9,205 nucleotides of DNA from Haloferacaceae archaeon (GCA_018609965.1 JAHENP010000220.1:1-9205); one strand, 5' to 3'; positions 1 to 6,664 are shown, numbered from the stretch's first letter. Numbers and translations: made by a program. Notes: a model not told the origin generated them from the letters alone.

Positions 1-5
1 GCCCG

Positions 6-1067
6 CTACAGGTCGACACCGACCGCGTCGTCGACGGAGTCGAACCCGTCACGGTCGAGCAGTTCCAGCAGTCCGCGGTTGATGTCGCGGGCGACGGTCG
101 GCCCCTCGAACACGAGCGCGGTGTACAGCTGGACGACGCTTGCACCCGCACGAATCTTGGCGTACGCGCCCCGTGCGTCACTGACGCCGCCGACGCCGAT
201 CACCGGCACGTCGACCTGTCGGGCGACGAACTCGACGAGATCCGTCGCGCGCTCCTCGACGGGCGCACCCGACAGCCCGCCACGCTCCGCGCGCCGGGGG
301 TCGGTCACCCCGTCGGACCGCTCGGTCGTCGTGTTGGTGACGACCACCCCGTCGAGCCCCAACTCGTCGACGACGGCCAACGCCTCCCTGGTGGCGTCCT
401 GTGACAGATCCGGCGACAGCTTCACCAGCAGCGGGTCCGCCCCGGCGCCCCGGAGGGTGCCCAGGATCGACTCCAACTTCGCCCGATTCTGGAGTGACCG
501 CAGTCCGGGCGTGTTCGGGCTGGAGACGTTGACGACCGTGTAGTCGGCGTGGGCACCGACCCGGTCGTAGGTGTAACGGTAGTCCTCGGCCGCCTTCGAC
601 AACGGCGTCGTCTTCGACTTCCCGACGTTCACACCCAACGGCACCGACGGGGACGGCTCCGCGGCGAGTCGCTCGCCGACGGCGTCGGCGCCAGCGTTGT
701 TGAACCCCATCCGGTTGATCAACGCCTCAGACTCTGGGAGCCGGAACAGCCGCGGCCGGCGGTTGCCCGACTGGCGCTCGGCGGTGACACCGCCCACCTC
801 GACGTGGCCGAAGCCGAGCGCGGCCAGGAACCGCGGGACGTGGGCGTTCTTGTCGAACCCGGCGGCGACCCCCACCGGTGTCGGGAACGCCATCCCCCAC
901 AGCTCCGTCGACAGCCGCGGGTCACGCACCGACAGCCCGCTCGCCAGCGCCGACTGGACCGGGGTGTCCTGGACGGCACGCATCAGTCGGTGGGTGAGGC
1001 CGTGTGCCGTCTCCGGCGGGAGCGCGAACAACCCCGGTTTCAGCCGGTCGTAGAGAGTGGCGATCAC
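6..1067 (-). CDS. pyrD: Dihydroorotate dehydrogenase (quinone), class 2
   Basis: Oxidises dihydroorotate to orotate in pyrimidine synthesis, passing electrons through FMN to membrane quinone. The 353-residue product has the full class 2 architecture: an N-terminal helical segment (about residues 1-45) used for membrane/quinone contact, then an FMN TIM barrel. Visible motifs are VGVAAGFDKNA (65-75, K73 at the FMN), INRMGFNNAG (117-126), GVNVGKSK (145-152), and NVSSPNTPGLR (180-190), in which S183 matches the catalytic serine of class 2 enzymes (class 1 uses Cys). TNTTT and GVGGV phosphate-binding segments follow. The start is GTG at 1067, three bases after the stop of the upstream small gene, which implies co-transcription and coupling. 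The stop is TAG at 6-8. Family assignment is certain; only the GTG start is inferred. Confidence 0.97.
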   Translation of the reverse strand: MIATLYDRLKPGLFALPPETAHGLTHRLMRAVQDTPVQSALASGLSVRDPRLSTELWGMAFPTPVGVAAGFDKNAHVPRFLAALGFGHVEVGGVTAERQSGNRRPRLFRLPESEALINRMGFNNAGADAVGERLAAEPSPSVPLGVNVGKSKTTPLSKAAEDYRYTYDRVGAHADYTVVNVSSPNTPGLRSLQNRAKLESILGTLRGAGADPLLVKLSPDLSQDATREALAVVDELGLDGVVVTNTTTERSDGVTDPRRAERGGLSGAPVEERATDLVEFVARQVDVPVIGVGGVSDARGAYAKIRAGASVVQLYTALVFEGPTVARDINRGLLELLDRDGFDSVDDAVGVDL

Positions 1068-1070
1068 TGC

Positions 1071-1268
1071 TCAGAAGTCGTGTTCCACGTCGTCTGGGTC
1101 CGCCTGTTGGATAATGATCTTTCCGTCGCGTACGCGGACGAACACCTCGTCTCCGATGTCCATCCCTGCGACGGCGAGTTCGTCCTCGTGGAGGTTCACG
1201 TGGACGTTGTGGTACTCCCCGTCCTCGTCTTTGGCCCCGCTCGGGCTGAGCGTCTTCTTGCGGACCAT
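1071..1268 (-). CDS. Small AbrB/SpoVT-like protein upstream of pyrD
   Basis: A 65-residue acidic protein. Residues about 22-56 (HVNLHEDELAVAGMDIGDEV followed by FVRVRDGKIIIQQ) follow the pattern of the SpoVT-AbrB swapped-hairpin fold: a strand, a short helix, a GDEV turn, then two strands ending in GKIII. Such proteins are dimeric DNA-binding regulators or antitoxin-type partners, but no toxin gene is adjacent. It starts with ATG at 1268 and ends three bases before the pyrD GTG, so the two are probably one transcript. A TATA-like TTTTGTAG (minus strand, around 1306-1313) would start transcription some 10-20 bases before the ATG. Coding status is well supported by codon use, position and the fold-like pattern. 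Whether it regulates pyrD is inference. Confidence 0.8.
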   Translation of the reverse strand: MVRKKTLSPSGAKDEDGEYHNVHVNLHEDELAVAGMDIGDEVFVRVRDGKIIIQQADPDDVEHDF

Positions 1269-1488
1269 CGGCTTGTGTTACCCCGACGTTCGCCGTACAG
1301 CCTACAAAAGCCTTGGTTTCGGCGGCCGCACGACGACGCCGGGAAACGGCTTTACCGCGCCCGTCCCCCGACCGGCTGTGGCGCCGCAGACGACGTGTAG
1401 AACACCGTTACCCCCGTGTTCGACGACACACCCACCCCGACGCCGTCGCCGACGGCGACACCACTTGTGCCGGTCGCGCTCCCGGACG

Positions 1489-1806
1489 GTGACAGTCCGC
1501 GACGGCGCAGGGCAGTTGTTGGGTCGCAACAAAATCGTTATCCGCGACGACGGGCGGGCCGACAGCGGTCGGTTGGCCGTCACCCGACGCGTCTCGGGGC
1601 CACGCCTCGGTGCCGTCGGACTGGAGACACAGAGCGTTGCCTACTGGGGGCACGACAGCGTCACCCTCTCGCGAACGGTCGACCCCGACGGCGCTGTCTC
1701 GCACACGTTCGACCAGGCCCCGTTCCCAGTGGGGAACCGCTGGGACACCACCGGTTGGGGGTCCGTTGTGGTTCGGGCAGGCGACTGGGTCCCCGATCAG
1801 AGGTGA
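1489..1806 (+). CDS. Short unrecognised protein, start uncertain, possibly 5'-frameshifted
   Basis: An open frame of 105 residues from GTG 1489 to TGA 1806. The product looks like a beta-rich domain, not a random frame: RNKIVIRDDGRADSGRLAV, then VAYWGHDSVTLSRTVDPDG, HTFDQAPFPVGNRW and a C-terminal GWGSVVVRAGDW. Codon third positions are G/C-rich throughout, as in neighbouring genes. I do not recognise the family. The frame stays open upstream but becomes an implausible run of arginines before residue 1. A different frame starting at GTG 1416 instead encodes a Thr/Pro-rich tail (DDTPTPTPSPTATP) of the kind that commonly precedes haloarchaeal secreted domains, so a one-base shift between about 1465 and 1495 may have split a longer gene. 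No signal peptide or membrane segment is visible. Real start, intactness and function are unresolved. Confidence 0.45.
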   Translation: MTVRDGAGQLLGRNKIVIRDDGRADSGRLAVTRRVSGPRLGAVGLETQSVAYWGHDSVTLSRTVDPDGAVSHTFDQAPFPVGNRWDTTGWGSVVVRAGDWVPDQR

Positions 1807-1950
1807 CGACGGCGGAACGACCGAGACGGCGACGACCAGCCCCGGTGGTCGGCAAGCCGACGCTCGAACGGCCAGTCCGGTGGCGGCGGCGCCGGCGGTG
1901 CGTCGCGGGGCATAGTAACCGTTTTCCGCAATACTCGCCACCCCCTGCGT

Positions 1951-3708
1951 ATGAGAGTCCACGTCGGAGCGGGAGCCACCGACGAAGAGGCGTCCGCAAT
2001 CGCGTCGGCGTTGGCCGAACACCTCGCGGTTGAGGTGGCGGTCGTGGTCGGCGACGGAGAGCCGGCCGCGCGGGCGACGCCGCCGGAACCGGACTACCCG
2101 ATCGACGACGGGCAACGACCGGGCGGCCGCGAGGAGACGCTCCGCGGGGAGATCGCCGACATCCTCTCGGGCGGGCCACAGAAGTACAAGGACCGACTCC
2201 CCGACCAGGGGAAGCTGTTCGTCCGGGACCGACTCAACCTCTGGTTCGGCGACGAGAACACCGACCCCGGCGACGCCCTCACCTTCGAGGACGGCCGGTT
2301 CGCCAACTTCGACGAGTGGCACCCGGACTCGCCGGCGACGGACGGGGAGACGGACCCGATCCCCGCCGACGGGTTGATCACCGGCGCCGCGGAGTTCGAG
2401 GGCCGCGACCTCCACGTGATGGCCAACGACTTCACCGTCAAGGCGGGGTCGATGGCCGCGAAAGGGGTCGAGAAGTTCCTCCGGATGCAACAACGCGCGC
2501 TGAAGAACGGCAAACCCGTGGTGTATCTGATGGACTCCTCGGGCGGCCGGATCGACCAACAGACCGGCTTCTTCGCCAACCGCGAAGGGATCGGGAAGTA
2601 CTACTACAACCACTCGATGCTGTCCGGGCGGGTGCCCCAGATCTGTGTGTTGTACGGGCCCTGTATCGCTGGCGCCGCCTACACCCCGGTGTTCGCGGAC
2701 TTCACGATCATGGTCGAGGGGATGTCCGCGATGGCGATTGCCTCCCCGCGGATGGTGAAGATGGTCACCGGCGAGGAGATCGAGATGGACGAGTTGGGTG
2801 GGCCGGCGGTCCACGCGCAGTACTCCGGCAGCGCCGATCTCGTCGCCGACGACGAGGCCCACGCCCGCCAGTTGGTCGCGGAGCTGATCACGTATCTGCC
2901 GGACGTGGCCGGCGAGGACCCGCCGCGGTCGGAGCCGACCCCGCCGGCGCTCGATCCGCGGGGGACGGACTCGGTGGTCCCCGAGGACCCGAACCGCGCG
3001 TACGACGTGACTGATCTGCTCGAACGTGTCGCGGACGCCGACAGCGTGTTCGAACTCAAATCGGAGTACGGCAAGGAGATCGTCACCGCGTTCGCCCGGA
3101 TCGACGGCCGGCCGGTCGGGGTCGTCGCCAACCAGCCCGCACAGCGGTCGGGAGCGATCTTCCCGGACGCCGCCGAGAAGGCCGCGGAGTTCATCTGGAC
3201 GTGTGACGCCTACGAGATTCCCCTGCTGTATCTGTGTGACACGCCGGGGTTCATGGCCGGCTCGTCGGTGGAGAAGGACGCCATCCTCGAAAAGGGGAAG
3301 AAGTTCATCTACGCGACCTCGGCGGCGACGGTCCCCCAGCAGACGGTCGTCGTGCGGAAGGCGTACGGCGCGGGGATCTACGCGATGGGCGGGCCCGCAT
3401 ACGAGCCGGAGTCCGTGCTCGGCCTGCCCTCCGGCGAGATCGCGATCATGGGGCCGGAGGCGGCGATCAACGCCGTCTACGCCAACCAGCTCGCGGACAT
3501 CGACGACGAGGAGGCGCGTGCGGAACGTGAACAGGAACTGCGCGAGGAGTACCGCCGCGACATCGATGTCCACCGGATGGCCAGCGAGGTGGTGATCGAC
3601 GAGATCGTGCCGCCCTCCGAGCTACGCGAGGAGTTGGTCGCGCGGTTCGACTTCTACGCCGACATCGAGAAGTCTGTGCCGGAGAAGAAACACGGGACGA
3701 TTCTGTAA
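1951..3708 (+). CDS. Acyl-CoA (propionyl-CoA type) carboxylase carboxyltransferase subunit with epsilon-like N-terminal extension
   Basis: Moves the carboxyl group from carboxybiotin to an acyl-CoA, most likely propionyl- or acetyl-CoA. The 585-residue protein has both crotonase-like halves. The N-half contains DFTVKAGSMAAKGVEKFLRM (about 160-180), SSGGRIDQQTGFFANREGIG and the oxyanion-hole segment GPCIAGAAYTP (about 236-246). The C-half contains CDTPGFMAGSSVEKDAI (about 428-444), ATVPQQTVVVRKAYGAGIYAMGG and the terminal EKKHGTIL. It is longer than the usual 510-530 residues because of an N-terminal segment, residues 1-40 (RVHVGAGATDEEASAIASAL...), joined by a Pro/Asp linker. This segment resembles the short separate third subunits of haloarchaeal and actinobacterial acyl-CoA carboxylases. 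The biotin carboxylase/BCCP subunit is not in the window. ATG 1951 is the natural start; a leaderless promoter around 1920-1935 is possible but weak. The stop lies five bases from the convergent stop of the next gene. Confidence 0.95.
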   Translation: MRVHVGAGATDEEASAIASALAEHLAVEVAVVVGDGEPAARATPPEPDYPIDDGQRPGGREETLRGEIADILSGGPQKYKDRLPDQGKLFVRDRLNLWFGDENTDPGDALTFEDGRFANFDEWHPDSPATDGETDPIPADGLITGAAEFEGRDLHVMANDFTVKAGSMAAKGVEKFLRMQQRALKNGKPVVYLMDSSGGRIDQQTGFFANREGIGKYYYNHSMLSGRVPQICVLYGPCIAGAAYTPVFADFTIMVEGMSAMAIASPRMVKMVTGEEIEMDELGGPAVHAQYSGSADLVADDEAHARQLVAELITYLPDVAGEDPPRSEPTPPALDPRGTDSVVPEDPNRAYDVTDLLERVADADSVFELKSEYGKEIVTAFARIDGRPVGVVANQPAQRSGAIFPDAAEKAAEFIWTCDAYEIPLLYLCDTPGFMAGSSVEKDAILEKGKKFIYATSAATVPQQTVVVRKAYGAGIYAMGGPAYEPESVLGLPSGEIAIMGPEAAINAVYANQLADIDDEEARAEREQELREEYRRDIDVHRMASEVVIDEIVPPSELREELVARFDFYADIEKSVPEKKHGTIL

Positions 3709-3713
3709 TTGAG

Positions 3714-4535
3714 CTATGATAGAATATTAAGATAAGGTAGAATTTCTGTATACACCTTGACCGCTCGCTCTCTCTGGGACCCGATCCCTTCATCATCCCA
3801 GACAACTTCATACATACCAGACTGTAGGATAGTCTTTGTATAGCTACCATCTCTTTCCCCCCGAATCTTTTTAACGGAAGTAGCATCTATTGCTTCATTA
3901 AAAATTTGCAAATCTGATAAGTCACTTGGTGGTTGACCTCCTGTGAATTCCTGACTACCCACCTCGTCGGCCAACTGATCAAGTGCCCTTCCAATCTGTG
4001 ATGAGATTTGTGAAGAGTCCTCAACTGATCCGAATCTGAACGCTGTTATTTTATCCATTTTGTGGAAAAAGTCGCTCATAGTAGATTGGGAGAATTCATT
4101 GAGCGTGTATTGATCAGCGGTATTAATGGACGTACGGTCACAGATGAACTGGGGTATCCAGTCATCAATGAGCCCTTCGACTGATTCATACGCGAACTGT
4201 CCGTTCCCAAAGTAGAAAACAAATGAACGAACTGGATTGTTATCGGGTGCAATTTCAACTTCGTCGTCTTTTCTGAGAAGACTAACGTCCTCTTTATCCG
4301 CAGTATAAATAAAGTTGCAGAAATTGTGATCGTACTCCTGTTCGATCAGAACAGAGTTTGACCCTTTCTCCTCCAGATCAACAGGTGGTTCTCCCTCTAC
4401 CATCTGTCTTTGATCTCTGACTGTCCAAGTATCAGAGATTGCATTGTGGAGTTCTCTTGGTGTCGGGAGATCATCTTCTGGTAAATCCAACTTTCCAAAC
4501 CGCATCCGGAGTGACCTCTTCTGTGTCATACGCAT
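3714..4535 (-). CDS. Unrecognised protein in AT-rich island
   Basis: A 273-residue acidic, soluble-looking protein that I cannot assign to a family. It has no signal peptide or membrane helix. Visible features are a conserved-looking core VRSFVFYFGNGQFAYESVEG followed by LIDDWIPQFICDRT (about residues 100-135), an FFHKMDKITAFRFGS segment, a helical QISSQIGRALDQLADEVGS stretch, and a basic KKIRGERDGSYTKTIL patch before an aromatic GMYEVVWDD near the C-terminus. Only two cysteines are evident, so no zinc site is obvious. The frame is open from ATG 4556, but that ATG lies inside the TATA box. The box predicts transcription starting near 4532, so ATG 4535 or ATG 4529 (271 residues) is the likely leaderless start. 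Codon use is AT-rich, unlike every neighbour, pointing to foreign origin (virus, plasmid or genomic-island cargo). It has its own promoter and converges on the carboxylase gene with five bases between stops. Confidence 0.82.
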   Translation of the reverse strand: MRMTQKRSLRMRFGKLDLPEDDLPTPRELHNAISDTWTVRDQRQMVEGEPPVDLEEKGSNSVLIEQEYDHNFCNFIYTADKEDVSLLRKDDEVEIAPDNNPVRSFVFYFGNGQFAYESVEGLIDDWIPQFICDRTSINTADQYTLNEFSQSTMSDFFHKMDKITAFRFGSVEDSSQISSQIGRALDQLADEVGSQEFTGGQPPSDLSDLQIFNEAIDATSVKKIRGERDGSYTKTILQSGMYEVVWDDEGIGSQRERAVKVYTEILPYLNILS

Positions 4536-4555
4536 GGGATAAGTAGACCACAGCA

Positions 4556-4561
4556 TATAAA
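4556..4561 (-). promoter_or_regulatory. TATA box of the island gene
   Basis: On the minus strand the sequence reads aggagaggatTTATATg, a purine-rich BRE-like stretch followed by a clear archaeal TATA element. Its centre is about 23-29 bases upstream of the two candidate ATG codons at 4535 and 4529, the spacing expected for a leaderless transcript. This decides against the first ATG at 4556, which overlaps the box. Confidence 0.6.
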
Positions 4562-4621
4562 TCCTCTCCTAATGATCAGACTTAGTAGAAATCACATATG
4601 AAAGCAAAACAACAGGATGGT

Positions 4622-5074
4622 TCAACCTGTTCTCGCGTCCACGAACACCACTAACGCCAACGCCAGCAATCCCAGATCACGCGCGATCACGTCGCCGAAC
4701 GCGCCAGTGGTGAGCCAGACGACACTCAGGTACGAGATCGTCGCGAGCAACGACACCCACGCGACCGTCGCCGCCAGCGCGGTGTAGCGGTCCGCGAGCA
4801 ACAACGCCGCGAACCCCAACTCCAGCCAGCCGTTCACGAGCATGAAGACGCGCGGCGAAACGACGAGTAACGGCGCGAGCCAGTCGGTGACGTACACCGC
4901 CCAGTCGCCCGGCTGGAGCAGTTTGTGGCCGCCGGCGGCGACGAGCATCACTGCGAGACCGACCCGAGCGAGCGTCGTCGCCGCCGGCAGCGTCGCCGCG
5001 AGCGAGTCGGCCGCGTCACCAGCGACGGTCACGACACGCTCTGTCGCTGTCGTGAGACGCTCTGTCGCTGTCAC
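4622..5074 (-). CDS. DoxX-family membrane protein
   Basis: A 150-residue integral membrane protein of the DoxX/DoxD-like family, whose members include a subunit of archaeal terminal quinol oxidase and many small redox-associated membrane proteins of unclear role. Four hydrophobic helices are visible (about 34-53, 67-93, 97-120 and 129-146). They carry family-like features: RVGLAVMLVAAGGHKLLQPG in helix 1, NGWLELGFAALLLADRY in helix 2 with an intramembrane Glu (E85), and ARDLGLLALALVV in helix 4. GTG 5074 was chosen as the start because it forms a GTGA overlap with the MaoC stop, a classic coupling arrangement; the frame also stays open to an ATG at 5122 inside the MaoC gene. The first 15 residues are a near-duplicate seven-residue repeat (TATERLT/TATERVV). 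Substrate and partner are unknown. Confidence 0.87.
   Translation of the reverse strand: MTATERLTTATERVVTVAGDAADSLAATLPAATTLARVGLAVMLVAAGGHKLLQPGDWAVYVTDWLAPLLVVSPRVFMLVNGWLELGFAALLLADRYTALAATVAWVSLLATISYLSVVWLTTGAFGDVIARDLGLLALALVVFVDARTG
5036..5072. repeat. Two-copy 21-bp-period tandem repeat at the doxX start
   Basis: The 16-base string acgctctgtcgctgtc occurs at 5036-5051 and again at 5057-5072, a period of 21 bases (seven codons). It encodes the TATER-TATER duplication at the DoxX N-terminus, and its right copy overlaps the MaoC stop codon. Slipped-strand duplication inside the coding region is the simplest explanation; no regulatory role is evident. Confidence 0.8.
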
Positions 5075-5595
5075 GACTCCGCGTCTCGCTTCAGCGACAA
5101 CACCGTCCGCTCGAAGGAACACACCAACACGTCGCCCTCGCTGGTTACCTCCTCGGGATCGGCAGAACCACCGTCGTACGCGCCGGTGTCGGGGTCTGCG
5201 TCGGCGATCTTGAACGCCTCGACGCGCATCGTGACGATCCCGCGCTCGCCGTCACTGGTCTCGCGTTTGTCGGTGACGGTCGAGCGCGCGCGGATCGTGT
5301 CGCCGTGGAAGACGGGGTTCGGGTGTGACACGTCGTCGTACGAGAGGTTTGCGACGATCGTGCCGTCAGTCGTCTCCGGGATGGAGACGCCGACCGCGAC
5401 GCTCATCGTCAACAGGCCGTTGACGAGTCGCTCGCCGAACTGGGTGTCGGCCGCGAAGTCGGCGTCCAGATGGAGCGGTTGTTGGTTCATCGTCGTGTCA
5501 CAGAACACCTGGTTGTCGCGTTCGCTGATCGTCCGGCGGCGTTCGTGGTCGATCGTCTCACCGACCGTGAACGCCTCGTAGTAACGCCCAGTCAC
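5071..5595 (-). CDS. MaoC-family hydratase (mesaconyl-CoA hydratase-like)
   Basis: A single hot-dog-fold acyl-CoA hydratase/dehydratase of 174 residues. The active-site region reads CDTTMNQQPLHLDADFA (about 32-48). H42 aligns with the catalytic His of the R-hydratase motif (D-x-N-P-L-H), but the usual Asp and Asn positions are N37 and Q39, a pattern I associate with the mesaconyl-CoA hydratase-like branch. FGERLVNGLLT, ANLSYDDVSHPNPVFHGDTI and the final FERTVLSLKR complete the fold. An acidic Gly/Asp insertion (ADADPDTGAYDGGSADPEE) precedes the last strand. GTG 5595 gives the expected N-terminus (TGRYYEAFTVGETI). An AT-rich ttctttct about 28 bases upstream may act as its TATA box. It overlaps doxX and is divergent from the CitE-type gene, a pairing that supports shared C4/C5 dicarboxyl-CoA metabolism. 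Exact substrate is inference. Confidence 0.9.
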   Translation of the reverse strand: MTGRYYEAFTVGETIDHERRRTISERDNQVFCDTTMNQQPLHLDADFAADTQFGERLVNGLLTMSVAVGVSIPETTDGTIVANLSYDDVSHPNPVFHGDTIRARSTVTDKRETSDGERGIVTMRVEAFKIADADPDTGAYDGGSADPEEVTSEGDVLVCSFERTVLSLKRDAES

Positions 5596-5629
5596 ACCCG
5601 GGCCGTCGACACGCGGAGAGAAAGAACCG

Positions 5630-5710
5630 GTGGACTCGACCGGACGCTTCGAGCCGGTGAACTCGACCGGACGCTTCGAGTCGGTGGACTCGACCGGAAG
5701 CTTCGAACGG
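5630..5710. repeat. Three 27-bp tandem repeats in the divergent intergenic region
   Basis: Copies run 5630-5656, 5657-5683 and 5684-5710, each starting gtg[g/a]actcgaccgga. Copies 1 and 2 match at 25 of 27 bases, copies 1 and 3 at 24. Each holds an inverted repeat ACTCGA-N9-TCGA[G/A][T/C], perfect in copy 2 (5661-5681). They occupy most of the 136 bases between the two divergent GTG starts, where operators would sit. The unit is a multiple of three and each copy starts with an in-frame GTG for the CitE-type gene, so translation as an N-terminal extension (VDSTGRFEP-like repeats) cannot be excluded. Confidence 0.9.
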
Positions 5711-5731
5711 GTTCGCCCCGACACCCCGGGC

Positions 5732-6619
5732 GTGTCCAGACGTAGTCTCCTGTTCTCGCCCGGCGACCAGCCCGATCTCGTCCGGAAAGCCGCGCGCGCG
5801 GAGCCGGACGTGATCACGATCGACCTCGAAGACGCCGTCGTGCCCGACGCGAAGCCGGCGGCCCGCGAGGCGGTCACGGAACTGCTCTCGGATTCCGGGT
5901 TCCGCGCGGACTGTCGCGCGGCCGACGCGGAGCTGTGCGTTCGACTGTCCCGCGCGGACCCGGCGGCGGACGCAGACGCGCTCGCGGCCGCCGACGAACC
6001 GCCGGACTCGGTGATGCTCGCGAAGGCGAGTGACGCGGACGCGGTCGACGACACTGCCGGGTTGCTGGCCGACCGTGACCTCCCGACCCGGGTGTTGGCG
6101 CTCGTCGAGAGCGCCCGCGGCGTCGTCGCGGCCGCCGCAATCGCCGATCACCCAGCGACGGACGCGCTTCTGTTCGGTGCCGAGGACTTCGCGGCCGACG
6201 TGGGTGCGACCCGAACGGAGTCCGGACGGGAGGTGACGTACGCCCGCCAGCGTGTCGTCACGAGCGCGGCCGCCGCGGGAATCGACGCCATCGACACGCT
6301 GTACACGGAGTTCGAGGACGAACAGGGGCTGCGAGCGGCCACGGAGACGGCCGTCGGGTTCGGTTACGACGGGAAGATGGCGATCCACCCGGCACAGGTC
6401 GGCCCGATCAACGAGGCGTTCACCCCCGACCCCGACCGGGTGGCGTGGGCCGAACGGGTGCTCGGTGCGCGAGACCGCGCGGCCGAGGCGGGTCGTGGCG
6501 TGTTCGAGGTCGACGGCGAGATGGTCGACGCCCCTCTGATCGCGCAGGCCGAGCGCGTGCGGGAGCGAGCACTCGCGGCCGACCTCGCGTTCGAGCCCAC
6601 AGCCGACCCGGACGAGTGA
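5732..6619 (+). CDS. HpcH/HpaI aldolase / CitE-type CoA-ester lyase
   Basis: A 295-residue TIM-barrel enzyme of the CitE family, which includes malyl-CoA/beta-methylmalyl-CoA lyases, citramalyl-CoA lyases and malyl-CoA thioesterases. From GTG 5732 it begins SRRSLLFSPGDQPDLVRKA, the canonical family N-terminus. Motifs are ITIDLEDAVVPDAKPAAR (29-45), CVRL (69-72, R71), VMLAK (94-98), LALVESARG (E126, metal ligand), LLFGAEDFAADVGATR (D152, metal ligand) and GYDGKMAIHPAQVGPI near the C-terminus. Key residues are intact, so it is probably active. The frame is open to GTG 5630, which would add 34 repetitive residues with no family counterpart, so the short start is preferred. No convincing TATA box precedes 5732. 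It is divergent from the MaoC hydratase, suggesting they act on consecutive CoA intermediates. Lyase versus thioesterase cannot be settled from sequence alone. Confidence 0.9.
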   Translation: MSRRSLLFSPGDQPDLVRKAARAEPDVITIDLEDAVVPDAKPAAREAVTELLSDSGFRADCRAADAELCVRLSRADPAADADALAAADEPPDSVMLAKASDADAVDDTAGLLADRDLPTRVLALVESARGVVAAAAIADHPATDALLFGAEDFAADVGATRTESGREVTYARQRVVTSAAAAGIDAIDTLYTEFEDEQGLRAATETAVGFGYDGKMAIHPAQVGPINEAFTPDPDRVAWAERVLGARDRAAEAGRGVFEVDGEMVDAPLIAQAERVRERALAADLAFEPTADPDE

Positions 6620-6664
6620 GGCCCGACCGGGAGCGAGTGACCACCACCGCCGGCCGAGACGACA

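Larger units (their letters stand above)
3709..4621. other. AT-rich island between convergent genes
   Basis: Base composition changes abruptly at the carboxyltransferase stop codon (3708) and changes back at the DoxX stop codon (4622). The segment is clearly AT-rich (runs such as attaaaaatttgcaaat at 3897-3912) inside a GC-rich neighbourhood. It holds one gene, its TATA box and a T-rich minus-strand tract (about 4595-4612) that could terminate the doxX transcript. No transposase, integrase, tRNA or clear flanking direct repeat is visible. The composition and tight fit between two stop codons suggest acquisition by horizontal transfer without damage to either neighbour. That interpretation is inference. 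Confidence 0.75.

Noticed and set aside
1797..1979. Small minus-strand frame (MPRDAPPAPPPPDWPFERRL... from 1913) with a plausible leaderless start
   Set aside because: Only 38 residues from the better start, low complexity, no recognisable pattern, and it ends against the neighbouring gene; not enough support.
1408..3573. 721-residue open frame on the minus strand opposite the carboxyltransferase gene
   Set aside because: Rich in Arg, Gly, Val and His, with no domain; a usual antisense shadow of a GC-rich haloarchaeal gene whose plus-strand frame has unmistakable motifs.
3709..4621. AT-rich island as an insertion sequence or integrated virus
   Set aside because: No transposase or integrase, no terminal inverted repeats and no attachment-site duplication visible; only foreign composition is supported.
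5596..6054. Upstream extension of the MaoC frame through the repeat array to an ATG at 6054
   Set aside because: The added residues are Ser/Ala-rich antisense of the lyase gene; MaoC proteins of this type begin near TGRYYEAF, matching GTG 5595.
5558..6388. Long minus-strand frame opposite the CitE-type gene
   Set aside because: Arg/Gly/Val-rich antisense shadow; the plus strand carries an intact enzyme with all motifs.
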